Shown piece after piece: positions 52,970 to 63,454 of a stretch of 64,000 bases of DNA. Both the position numbers and the translations under genes were made by a program. A model generated the notes under the pieces. It had not been told where the DNA came from. It did not search any database and worked only from the letters and a program-made list of their open reading frames with translations. Source of the stretch: Kitasatospora indigofera. GTDB taxonomy: Bacteria; Actinomycetota; Actinomycetes; Streptomycetales; Streptomycetaceae. The stretch is from the NCBI RefSeq assembly GCF_014655955.1, contig NZ_BNBO01000018.1:1-64000 (forward strand), written 5' to 3'. How positions within the stretch are numbered: the stretch's first letter is position 1; every line of letters begins with the position of its first letter.

Positions 52970-53323
52970 TCAGCCCTCGGGCCCGTCCTGGAAGGGCCGG
53001 ACCTCGATCGGCAGGGTGGTCACCCGGGCGGCCCGGCGGCCCCATTCGAGCGCCGCGTCGAGGTCGGGCGCCCGGATCACCCAGAACCCCCCGAGGTGCT
53101 CCTTGCCCTCGGCGTACGGGCCGTCGGTGGTGAGCATCGCGCCGTCCCGGACCCGCACCACGGTGGCGGTGTCGGCGGGGTGCAGGCCGCCGGTGAAGAC
53201 CCAGGCCCCGGCCGCCCTGATCTCCTGGTTGAGGACGTCGAGGTCCCGCATCACCCGGTCGAGCAGTTCGGGCGCGGGCAGCTCGCCGTCGGGCTGGTAG
53301 ATGCTGAGCAGGTACTGCTTCAC
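52970..53323 (-). CDS. YCII-family (DGPF) protein
   Basis: 117 residues from a GTG at 53323 behind an excellent GGAGGAGGA site. The family motif appears as LTTDGPYAEGKEHLGGFWVI, with DGPY where DGPF is usual. Such proteins accompany ECF42 sigma factors; the sigma gene starts 8 bp downstream, so they share an operon. Biochemical activity is unknown. Confidence 0.
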   Translation of the reverse strand: MKQYLLSIYQPDGELPAPELLDRVMRDLDVLNQEIRAAGAWVFTGGLHPADTATVVRVRDGAMLTTDGPYAEGKEHLGGFWVIRAPDLDAALEWGRRAARVTTLPIEVRPFQDGPEG

Positions 53324-53560
53324 GGCTCCTCCTCCGGTTGCGGCGGCCGGCCCCGTGCCGGCCTTCCACCCTCTACACGAACAGCCCGCGCCGGGATCGA
53401 CACCCGTCGGCGAGGTTTCCCGCGGCAACCCGGCCGGCCCTGCCGGGGCCGACGGTACGGACCGTTCCCGCGCCCCGCCCCGCGACCCGCCGCCCGCCGG
53501 CTTCGGGACCGGCCGTGGCCGGCCGTCGGCCCCGCCGCCGGTGCGGATCCCGCCCCTCCG

Positions 53561-53589
53561 TTCCCAGTGGCCCGCGCATTCGCTAGCTT
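53561..53589 (+). promoter_or_regulatory. Possible promoter of the rhomboid gene
   Basis: TTCCCA (53561-53566), a 17-nt spacer and TAGCTT (53584-53589) lie 67 bp before the ATG. The 332-bp gap 53324-53655 between divergent genes shows nothing else clear. Confidence 0.
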
Positions 53590-53655
53590 GTTCGCTGCAC
53601 CGGCCGCGGACGAGCCGCCGGGCCCAGCCGGAACCGTACGGAGACCAGCCCTTCC

Positions 53656-54615
53656 ATGGACGCCACGCACGTCACTCCCGGGTCGCCGACCCCCGAGGCG
53701 CAGCCCGTCACCACCTGCTACCGGCATCCGAGCCGGGAGTCGTACATCAGGTGCACCCGCTGCGAGCGTTTCATCTGCCCGGCCTGCATGCTGGACGCGC
53801 CGATCGGCCACCAGTGCCCGGAGTGCGTGAAGGAGGGTCACCGGAGCATCCGTCAGGCCCGCACGGTGTTCGGCGGGAAGCTGATCGGCACGCCCTTCCT
53901 GACCTACCTCCTGATCGTCGTGAACGTGCTGGTCTACGTGCTCGAACTGGTCCGCCCGGGCATCGTCGACCGGTTCGACAGCCTCGGCCGCGGGGTGACC
54001 GGGCCGGACGGCCTGCGGTACGTCGTCGAGGGGGACCTGCTGCCGCCGGGCTTCCACGAGGCCGGGATCGCGCACGGCGAGTGGTACCGGCTGATCACCT
54101 CGGGGTTCCTGCACCTGCCCGCCACCCAGGGGCAGTTCGGCATCCTGCACATCCTGATGAACATGTACTCGCTGTGGCTCTTCGGGCAGGTGGTCGAGCA
54201 GCAGCTGGGCCGGGTCCGGATGCTGGCGCTCTACCTGGTGGGCCTGCTCGGCGGGTCGGTCCTGGGGTACCTGATCGCTCCCGAGGAGGCGGCGGTCGGC
54301 GCCTCCGGCGCGATCTTCGGCCTGGTCGCCACGTACTTCCTGATGACCAGGAAGATGCACCACGACCCCCTCGGCGGCGGACGGCAGCTGGTGGGGGCGG
54401 TCGTCTGGCTGGTCGCCTCGGCCGGCTTCACCTTCTGGCAGGGCCATCTCGGCGGACTGCTGGCGGGCTTCGCGGCCGGCTCGGTCCTGGTGTTCGCCCC
54501 GCGCAAGGGCCGGGTGCTGGTCCAGACGGCCGGGGTGCTGGCCGTCCTCGGACTCCTGACGGCCCTGGTGTTCGTGCAGACCGCCGACCTGGCCGGGCGC
54601 AGCCTCTGGGGCTGA
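53656..54615 (+). CDS. Rhomboid-family intramembrane serine protease with zinc finger
   Basis: 319 residues. Residues 20-60 form a B-box-like zinc-binding segment (CYRHPSRESYIRCTRCERF, CPAC, CPEC). The rhomboid core of about six helices follows, with HILMNMYSLW, the catalytic Ser217 in GASGAIFG and His264 in GHLGG. It should cleave membrane proteins within the bilayer. The same zinc finger plus rhomboid layout is common in actinomycetes. Substrate unknown; monocistronic. Confidence 0.
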   Translation: MDATHVTPGSPTPEAQPVTTCYRHPSRESYIRCTRCERFICPACMLDAPIGHQCPECVKEGHRSIRQARTVFGGKLIGTPFLTYLLIVVNVLVYVLELVRPGIVDRFDSLGRGVTGPDGLRYVVEGDLLPPGFHEAGIAHGEWYRLITSGFLHLPATQGQFGILHILMNMYSLWLFGQVVEQQLGRVRMLALYLVGLLGGSVLGYLIAPEEAAVGASGAIFGLVATYFLMTRKMHHDPLGGGRQLVGAVVWLVASAGFTFWQGHLGGLLAGFAAGSVLVFAPRKGRVLVQTAGVLAVLGLLTALVFVQTADLAGRSLWG

Positions 54616-54636
54616 CCCGGTAGAACCCGCAGCCCC

Positions 54637-54692
54637 GCAGGCCCGCGGGCGCCGAGGACCGGACGGCCGGTCCCGCGCGCCTGCGGGCCTGC
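54637..54692. terminator. Bidirectional hairpin between rhomboid and tetR genes
   Basis: 16-bp arms at 54637-54652 and 54677-54692 pair with one G-T mismatch. The loop contains a smaller inverted repeat (GGACCGG/CCGGTCC). It separates two convergent genes. Confidence 0.
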
Positions 54693-54719
54693 CGCCGTTC
54701 CGGGCCGGTTGGGCGCCGG

Positions 54720-55457
54720 TCAGCCGGCCCGGCCGCCGGCCGGGCTGGGGGACGAGGTCCAGCCCTGCTGCCGGAGCCGTTCGAAACCGTCCAGCAGCAG
54801 GTCCAGCGCGAACTCGAACTCGAACTGGTCGTCGCAGCCCCGGCCCACCACGGAGTCGTCGTCGTGGGCCGTCGCCCCGGCCAGCTCGGTGACGTGGGGG
54901 TACCGCTCCGCCAGCTGCCGGAACGCCGCCGCCTGTTCGGCGGCCGGCGGGCCGGCCGCGGCGCCCGGTGCGGCGCCGGGCGGGGCGTCGAAGACCTCCT
55001 GGGTGAAGCCGAGGATGCGGCTGCCCAGGGCGTGCATCGCGTGGTGGGTGAGGTCGACCGAGAAGCCACCCGTCCGGAAGGCGCCGATCACCGCGTCCAT
55101 GTGGGCCAGCAGGGCCGGAGTCGGGCCGCTCCGGGACCGGATCACCTGGGAGGCCCACGGGTGGCTGCGCAGCGCCTCCCGGGCCGCCAGGATCCGCCCG
55201 CGGACGGCGCCGCGCCAGTCCGGGCCGAGGTCCGGCGGCCGGATCCCGCCGACCACGGCGTCGACCATGCCGTCCAGCAGTTCCTCCTTGTTGGCGACGT
55301 GCTTGTAGAGCGCCATCGGGACCACGCCCAGCTCCTGCGCGAGCCGCCGCATGCTGAGCGCCTCGATGCCCGTCCCGTCGGCGAGCGCGACGGCCGCGCG
55401 CAGCACCCGGTCCCGGCTCAGGGGGGCCCGGCGGGCCGGGTCGGTCTGCTGGGCCAT
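54720..55457 (-). CDS. TetR-family regulator
   Basis: 245 residues. The start at 55457 follows GGGAG and leaves the operators outside the gene. The helix-turn-helix is at about 15-60 (RVLRAAVALADGTGIEALSM, LAQELGVVPMALYKHVANK). The C-terminal ligand domain looks like the TetR_C group of drug-sensing repressors. It diverges from a DUF4386 membrane protein gene, with two palindromes between them, and so probably controls both. Ligand unknown. Confidence 0.
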   Translation of the reverse strand: MAQQTDPARRAPLSRDRVLRAAVALADGTGIEALSMRRLAQELGVVPMALYKHVANKEELLDGMVDAVVGGIRPPDLGPDWRGAVRGRILAAREALRSHPWASQVIRSRSGPTPALLAHMDAVIGAFRTGGFSVDLTHHAMHALGSRILGFTQEVFDAPPGAAPGAAAGPPAAEQAAAFRQLAERYPHVTELAGATAHDDDSVVGRGCDDQFEFEFALDLLLDGFERLRQQGWTSSPSPAGGRAG

Positions 55458-55507
55458 CTGCTGAACTCCCTCGGTCCGGCTGCCGGACGGCTGCACCGGC
55501 TTGACGA

Positions 55508-55554
55508 GTGTACGGCGTACGCCTACCGTGAGTCGCAGGTGTACGCCGTACACC
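55508..55554. promoter_or_regulatory. Two TetR-type operators in the divergent promoter region
   Basis: GGTGTACGCCGTACACC (55538-55554) is a perfect palindrome around one base. GTGTACGGCGTACGC (55508-55522) is the same motif with one mismatch. Centres are 31 bp apart, about three helical turns, so two dimers would sit on one DNA face. They lie between the tetR start (55457) and the DUF4386 start (55574). Confidence 0.
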
Positions 55555-55573
55555 TTTCGAGGGGAGAATCCGG

Positions 55574-56323
55574 ATGAGACCGACCCGAAGGACCGCGACG
55601 GTCGCGGGTGTCCTGTTCCTTGTCACCGAGATCACCGCGATCGGCGGACTGGCGCTGTACGGCCCCGTCCTGAAGGGCGCCGACTACGTGACCGGCCCCG
55701 GCGCGGACGGCCGGGTGTTCCTGGGGGCGCTGTCCGAGCTGCTGCTCGCGGCGGCGGTCGTCGGCACCGGGGTCACGCTGTACCCCGTCCTGCGGCGGCA
55801 GCAGGAGGGGGCCGCGCTCGGCTACGTCTGCGCCCGCCTGCTGGAGGCCGCCGTCATCGTCGTCGGCATCGTGAGCGTGCTGTCCGTGGTGACCCTCCGG
55901 CAGGACTTCGCGTCCGGCGCCGCGGGCTCCGACGCCGCGTCGGTGCGCACGGTGGCCCGGGCCCTGGTGGCGCTCCACGACCGGACCTTCCTCGTCGGGC
56001 CCAACTTCGTACTGGGCGCCAACACCCTGGTGCTCGCCTGGCTGCTGTACCGCTCCCGGCTGGTGCCGCGGTTCGTCGCGGTGCTCGGGCTGGTCGGCGG
56101 GCCGCTGATCTGCGCCTCGGCGACCGCCGTGCTGTTCGGCGTCTACGAGCAGGTCTCGCCCGCCGGGTCGCTGGCCGCCCTGCCGGTGTTCGCCTGGGAG
56201 GTGACGCTGGCGGTGCGGCTGATCGCCAGGGGCTTCGACCCCGTCGCCCCCGTCGACCTCGCCGCCACCGCCACCGCCACCGCCGGCCGTCCGGTCCCCG
56301 TGGCCGTCCGAACGGCCCCGTGA
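55574..56323 (+). CDS. DUF4386 membrane protein
   Basis: 249 residues, about six predicted membrane helices. The N-terminal RRTATVAGVLFLVTEITAIGGLALYGPVL, the middle LHDRTFLVGPNFVLGANTLVLAWLLYRSRLVPR and the repeated small-residue helices fit the DUF4386 family. No enzymatic motif is seen. It is probably repressed by the adjacent TetR protein; one operator ends 19 bp before its ATG. Function unknown. Confidence 0.
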   Translation: MRPTRRTATVAGVLFLVTEITAIGGLALYGPVLKGADYVTGPGADGRVFLGALSELLLAAAVVGTGVTLYPVLRRQQEGAALGYVCARLLEAAVIVVGIVSVLSVVTLRQDFASGAAGSDAASVRTVARALVALHDRTFLVGPNFVLGANTLVLAWLLYRSRLVPRFVAVLGLVGGPLICASATAVLFGVYEQVSPAGSLAALPVFAWEVTLAVRLIARGFDPVAPVDLAATATATAGRPVPVAVRTAP

Positions 56324-56328
56324 CCCGG

Positions 56329-56385
56329 CCCCGGTGTGCCCGGTGGCCCGGCCGGTTGCCGTCCGGGCCACCGGGCACACCGGGG
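56329..56385. terminator. Strong bidirectional hairpin
   Basis: Perfect 23-bp arms (56329-56351, 56363-56385) with an 11-nt loop. It starts 5 bp after the DUF4386 stop and 27 bp beyond the stop of the convergent meaB gene, so it ends both transcripts. Confidence 0.
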
Positions 56386-56411
56386 TGGGGAAGCACCGCG
56401 GGGGCCCGCGG

Positions 56412-57410
56412 TCAGCCGTCCTCGCGCGGCGCGCGGAAGCCCGCCAGCAGCTGCTCGGCCGCCAGCGTCGCGGTCAGCCGGCCGTCCCGGACCTGCTGCT
56501 CCAGCAGGGGGGTGAGGCGGCGGACCTCGGGGTGCTCGCGGAGCTGGGAGAGCAGCTGGTCATGGACCATCGCCCAGGTCCAGTCGATCTGCTGGTCGCG
56601 CCGCTTGGCCTCCAGCGAGCCGGTCGCGTCGAGGATCTGCCGGTGCTGCCGCAGCCGCTCCCAGAGTTCGTCCAGCCCGGAGCCGTCGCGGCCGCTGCAG
56701 GTGAGCACCGGCGGGTTCCAGGCCGCGTCCGGGGCCTGGAGCAGCCGCAGCGCGCCGGCCAGCTCCCGGGCGGCCGCCTTGGCGTCCAGCTCGTGCGGGC
56801 CGTCCGCCTTGTTGACGGCGACGATGTCGGCGAGTTCCAGGACGCCCTTCTTGATGCCCTGGAGCTGGTCGCCGGTGCGGGCCAGGGTGAGCAGCAGGAA
56901 GGTGTCGACCATCCCCGCGACGGTGGTCTCGGACTGGCCGACGCCGACGGTCTCCACCAGCACGACGTCGTAGCCGGCGGCCTCCATCACGACCATGCTC
57001 TCGCGGGTCGCCCGGGCCACCCCGCCGAGGGTGCCCGAGGTCGGCGAGGGGCGGACGAACGCCGCCGGGTCGACGGCGAGCTTCTCCATCCGGGTCTTGT
57101 CGCCCAGGATGGAGCCGCCCGTCCGGCTGGAGGAGGGGTCGACGGCGAGCACCGCGACCCGGTGGCCGAGGCCGGTGAGCATGGTGCCCAGGGCCTCGAT
57201 GAAGGTGGACTTGCCGACGCCGGGGACGCCGGTGATGCCGACCCGGACGGCCTTGCCCGAGTGCGGCAGCAGCTCGACCAGCAGGCGCTGGGCGAGGACC
57301 CGGTGGTCGGGCCGGGTGGACTCCACCAGGGTGATGGCCCGCGCGATGTACGCGCGCGAGCCGTCCTGCACCCCCTGGACGTAGCTGTCGAGGTCGATCG
57401 TCCGGGCCAT
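56412..57410 (-). CDS. meaB: Methylmalonyl-CoA mutase-associated GTPase MeaB
   Basis: 332 residues. A G3E-type P-loop is visible as GVPGVGKST (61-69), with VDPSSSRTGGSILGDKTRM, VETVGVGQSE and the base-recognition NKAD. MeaB protects methylmalonyl-CoA mutase and gates B12 cofactor loading. It starts 13 bp after the mutB stop, the usual third gene of this operon. Confidence 0.
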   Translation of the reverse strand: MARTIDLDSYVQGVQDGSRAYIARAITLVESTRPDHRVLAQRLLVELLPHSGKAVRVGITGVPGVGKSTFIEALGTMLTGLGHRVAVLAVDPSSSRTGGSILGDKTRMEKLAVDPAAFVRPSPTSGTLGGVARATRESMVVMEAAGYDVVLVETVGVGQSETTVAGMVDTFLLLTLARTGDQLQGIKKGVLELADIVAVNKADGPHELDAKAAARELAGALRLLQAPDAAWNPPVLTCSGRDGSGLDELWERLRQHRQILDATGSLEAKRRDQQIDWTWAMVHDQLLSQLREHPEVRRLTPLLEQQVRDGRLTATLAAEQLLAGFRAPREDG

Positions 57411-57423
57411 CGGCGTCAGCGGC

Positions 57424-59627
<2,204 letters not shown>

Positions 59628-59631
<4 letters not shown>

Positions 59632-61520
59632 CGTGCCGCTCCGATCTCGTCGAGGACCGAGGTGAGGACCGCGACCGCGTCGCAGCCCGCGAAGACGTAT
59701 CCGTCCACCCCGGCCTTGTGGTACGCCTCGCGGTGCTCGCCCGGCTTGCCGGCCAGCAGCACCCGCCGCGCGCCGGCGGCCTTCAGTGCCGCCGCGACGG
59801 CCTCGGCGTGCTCCGCGTACAGCTTGTCGGCGGAGCAGAGGCAGGCCACGCTCGCGCCGCTGGCGGTGAAGGCCTCGGCCAGCGCGGCCGCCCCGTCGCC
59901 CTCGCCGGTCACCGTCTCGATTCCGCCGGCCTGGAAGAGGTTGGCGGCGAAGGAGGACCGGCCGGTGTGCACGGCCGCGGGACCGATCGCGGCCAGGAAG
60001 ACGGACGGGCGCGCGCCGGCCGTGGCCAGCTGCTCGTCGGAGCGGGTGCGCAGTGCCTCGAAGGCCTCCGCGCGCCGGACCTTCGGCAGGCCGCCGGCCG
60101 GCGCCGGGCCGCGGTCCGCGGCCCGCTCGCGGACCACCGGCTGCTCGCCGAGGTTGGGGAACTCGCTGACGCCGGTGATGGGCTCGCGCCGGTGCGCGAG
60201 GCCGGCCGAGCGCTCGGCCCAGGTGGCGGCGACGGTCTCGCGGATCAGCCCGGAGCGCAGGGCGGCGCGCTGGCCGCCGGCCCGCTCGATCTCCTGGAAC
60301 CAGGCCCAGGCGGCCCGGGCCAGCTCGTCGGTGAGCTGCTCGACGTACCAGGAGCCGCCGGCCGGGTCGATGACCCGGGCCAGGTGGGACTCCTCCAGCA
60401 GGATCGACTGGGTGTTGCGGGCGATCCGGCGGGCGAAGGCGTCCGGCAGGCCGAGGGCGTCGTCGAACGGGAGCACGCTCACCGCGTCGGCGCCGCCGAC
60501 GCCGGCGGCCAGGCAGGCCACCGTGGTGCGGAGCATGTTCACCCAGGGGTCGCGCTCGGTCATCATCACGCCGGAGGTGACGGCGTGCTGGCGCTGCGCG
60601 GCGGCCTCCGGCGCGGCGCCGGCCACCTGGGCCACCCGGGCCCAGAGCCTGCGCGCGGCGCGGAACTTGGCGATGGTGAGGAACTGGTCGGCGGTGGCCG
60701 CGTAGCGGAACTCCAGCTGGCCGCAGGCCTGGTCGACGGTCAGCCCCGCCGCGGTCAGCTCCCGCAGGTAGGCGACGCCGGTGGCCAGCGAGGCGCCGAG
60801 CTCCTGGGCGTCCGAGGCTCCGGCGTCGTGCAGGCCGAGGGCGTCCACGGTCAGCGCCCGCAGGCCCGGGTGGTCGCGCACGCAGTCGACGGCCAGCGCC
60901 ACCGCGTCGGCGAGGTGGCGGTCGGTGTCCTCGTCGCGGCCGGTGCGGGCCAGCAGGCCCAGCGGGTCGGCGCCGAGGTTGCCCCGGGCCTCCTGGGGCG
61001 GCACCTCGCGCCGGGCGTACAGGGCGAGCAACTGCCCGGCGGCGGCGACGAAGTCGGCGCCGGGGTCGAGCACGACGGACGCCAGGTCCAGGTAGACGCC
61101 CGTCAGGACCTCGTCCAGGGAGTCGACCGGCACCCCGCCGGCGCCGACGGCCAGCCAGATGCTGGTCACGCCGTTCTCCAGGTCCGCGAGCACCGCCTCG
61201 TTCGACCGCCGGGCGTCCGGGTGGGCGTGGCGCTGCCGCACGTCCCAACCGGAGAGGACCGAGCCCTGGGCCCGGCCGCCACGCACGAACGGCGGGAAGC
61301 CCGGATGCCCGGGATCGGCCGCCGTGTCGTCGGCGGTGTACAGCGGGCGGGCGCGAAGCCCGTCCTGAAGCTCGGTGGTGAGGGCGTCCTCGGCCTGTGC
61401 GCCTTCGACGTTCTGCGCGCCTGACTTGCGCAGGACGCCTTCGACGAGGAGCTGCCATTGCTCGCGGGTTGCGTCCGGGAACTCGGCGGCCAGAGGGAGC
61501 CCTTCGGGCGGGACCGTCAT
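59628..61520 (-). CDS. mutA: Methylmalonyl-CoA mutase, small subunit
   Basis: 630 residues, the usual length. It is homologous to MutB (FRYAATADQFLTIAKFRAARRLW, RIARNTQSILLEESHLARVIDPAGGSWYVE) but its C-terminal B12-like domain lacks the DxHxxG motif, as expected for the non-catalytic subunit. The 4-nt overlap with mutB couples translation. No cobalamin riboswitch was noticed upstream. Confidence 0.
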
Positions 61521-61954
61521 GAGGGAAGATTAAGGTCCGGCGGCTCCGGGCTGCAGGGCCAATCGGTGTGACGTTAGCCTCCATGCACTCTGGGCTGCGG
61601 AAAGTGTCTCCGGGGGCGCTCAAGACAGGGGTCGGCCTAGGGGTCGGCCTAGGGGTTCCGGCGGGGCCGGGGCGGGTGCGGGGCGGGTGCGCGGGCCGCC
61701 CCGGGCGGCCGGCGCGGCGGCGGCCGGCGCCCCCGGGAGGGCCGGCGAACCGGCTTCCGGCCCGGGCGTGTCGTTCCCCGCGGCGGCCGGGGCGGCGGCC
61801 CGGCCGCCACCGGGCGCGGCCGCACGACGGCCTGCCACCTGACGGCCCGCTTCCCGACCGCCTGCTCCCCCAACGCCTGCCCTAGGACCGCCTGCTTCAG
61901 GACCGCCTGTCTCAGGACCGCCCGCGTCATGAGCGTCGGCCTCACGACGACCGG
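61521..61954. other. 434-bp gap with short tandem repeats
   Basis: No gene is supported. It contains a two-copy repeat of GTCGGCCTAGGG near 61631 and a 15-bp array at 61884-61928. A minus-strand frame across it (61649-61945) would encode AVLxQ-like pentads from the array, then low-complexity Arg/Pro, with no clear ribosome site. Confidence 0.
61884..61928. repeat. Three tandem 15-bp repeats
   Basis: AGGACCGCC(T/C)G plus four variable bases occurs at 61884, 61899 and 61914, with more degenerate copies to the left. The unit length of 15 bp keeps reading frame. Confidence 0.
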
Positions 61955-62815
61955 TCAGCGACCGGCCTGCACCGCGACCGACTCGATGACGCCCCGCCAG
62001 GTCCTGCGGTACCCCTCCCGGAGCGGGCCGCCGACCAGGCCGAGGACCTCCGAGGCCGCGGCCGCGAGTGCCGCGTGCTCCCCCGAGACGCACAGCCGCC
62101 GATGCCCTTCGAGCAGCGCGCGGCCGCGCCCCGGGTCCGCCGCCAGCAGCCGTCGCGGCAGCCACTTGCCGCCGCCGGTCCACGCCCGGTGGTGGTCCAG
62201 CAGCAGATCGGCGGCACCTGCGAGCACCACGGCCCCGACGGCCAGCCGCTCGAACGGGTCACCGGCGTCCGCCAGGTCGTCCAGGGCGTCGGTCAGCCCG
62301 TACCGCTGGGTCTCGACCGCCTCCGGCGGCAGCGGCGGCGGCCCCTGCCGGAGGTCCGCCCCGGCCAGTGCCCGGGCCCGGGCGGCCTCGCCCGCCGGGT
62401 CGGTCAGCACGAGGCCGTCCAGGTACATGTCCTGGAGGACGGCGCGCCGGGTGGCGACGTCCGCCGCGAAGAGTTCGGCGAGCCCCGCCCGGGTGTGGAC
62501 GAAGAGTTCCACCGGCCGGCCCTCGAAGCGGAGCGTCTCGCGAAAGGTGCCGGCGCCGTCGGGGACCAGCACGGCGATGTCCAGGTCGCTGCCGGGGGTG
62601 GCGCGGCCCCGGGCGGTGCTCCCGGCCAGGACCGCCGCGAGCGCGTCCGGGAACCGCTCCCGGACGAGGCGCCGGGCCTGCTCGACGGGGGCCCGGTCGA
62701 GCGGTGCCTGGTCGACCGGGGCCCGGTCGAGGGGTGCCTGGCCGGTGGGCTGCGGGGTAGCGGGCTGCGGGGCGGTGGGCTGCGGATCCATGCCCGGCAG
62801 GGTTTCACGGGACAC
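61955..62815 (-). CDS. Nucleotidyltransferase-fold protein
   Basis: 286 residues from a GTG at 62815; an ATG at 62791 is an alternative, and neither has a good ribosome site. After an N-terminal run of five-residue repeats (APLDR, APVDQ, APLDR, APVEQ) comes the polymerase-beta-type motif AGSTARGRATPGSDLDIAVL with the metal-binding Asp pair, followed by VELFVH. The C-terminal half is helical and Ala/Leu-rich, as in kanamycin-nucleotidyltransferase-like or MNT-HEPN proteins. Substrate unknown. It could be an antitoxin-like or AMP-transferring enzyme, but no partner gene is seen. Confidence 0.
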   Translation of the reverse strand: MSRETLPGMDPQPTAPQPATPQPTGQAPLDRAPVDQAPLDRAPVEQARRLVRERFPDALAAVLAGSTARGRATPGSDLDIAVLVPDGAGTFRETLRFEGRPVELFVHTRAGLAELFAADVATRRAVLQDMYLDGLVLTDPAGEAARARALAGADLRQGPPPLPPEAVETQRYGLTDALDDLADAGDPFERLAVGAVVLAGAADLLLDHHRAWTGGGKWLPRRLLAADPGRGRALLEGHRRLCVSGEHAALAAAASEVLGLVGGPLREGYRRTWRGVIESVAVQAGR

Positions 62816-63004
62816 CGGTGACGGGCGACGGGGATTCCGCCGGTGCCCCTGCGTGCGGCCGCACCGCGGGCCCTCCGGGAGCGGCTCCCCCGGGCCGCCG
62901 GCCCCGCCGAAGAGGAGTGCCGGGCGCTCGGCCGGCCTGACCGTCCTTCACCGACCCGACGCGATACACGTCTTGTGCACCCCTGCCGGCCCGGGAGCCG
63001 CCGC

Positions 63005-63454
63005 ATGTCCACCCCGCCCCTGCCCGCGCCCGTGGAGGCCGCCGTCGGGCACGCCGCCGAGCACTCCTTCCCGCGCTACGCACTGCCGGAGCACCTCCGC
63101 GCGATCGCCGGCGTCCGCGCCACGCCGGCCGCCGACGACGGACTGGTGCCGACCGACCTCCCGGTGGGCACCGGGATCCTCGTGGCCACCCGCCGCCCGC
63201 GCCGACCCTGGCCGCACCGACCGCAGCCCGTCACCGACCACCCCCACCCCGCAGCCGGTCACCGACCACCCCTCACCCCGCAGCCGCCGGCCCGCTGCCC
63301 GGGCTCCGGTCCGGGCTCCGGTCCGGGCTGCGGCGCCGCCGTCCGGGTGTTCCTCGGCCCGGACGGGCGAACGTCGGTAGCACAGGGCGATGAGATGACT
63401 ACTCTGCGAGCACGGCCCCCCTCGGTGGCCGGAGTGGAGCGGAGGAGGCCACGG
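63005..63454 (+). pseudogene. Short hypothetical ORF, probably truncated, in frame with parA
   Basis: An ATG at 63005 follows a good GGGAG site, and the first 60 or so codons have the expected high third-position GC (ATP-rich start, then HSFPRYALPEHLRAIAGV and DDGLVPTDLPVGTGILVATR). After about 63195 the sequence becomes Pro/His/Arg-rich repeat with two copies of a GCAGCC(C/G)GTCACCGACCACC-like unit. No stop occurs before the ParA start, so the frame is continuous with it. I do not recognise the family. It may be a gene fragment joined to repeat DNA, or the N-terminus of a longer ParA-like protein. Confidence 0.

Noticed and set aside
61521..61640. Cobalamin riboswitch ahead of mutA
   Set aside because: I saw no B12-box-like sequence or conserved riboswitch core in the short region before the gene.
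61649..61945. A 98-codon minus-strand frame that starts with AVLxQ-like pentads
   Set aside because: The pentads come from a 15-bp tandem repeat and the rest is Arg/Pro low complexity; no ribosome site. It does not match the pentapeptide-repeat consensus.
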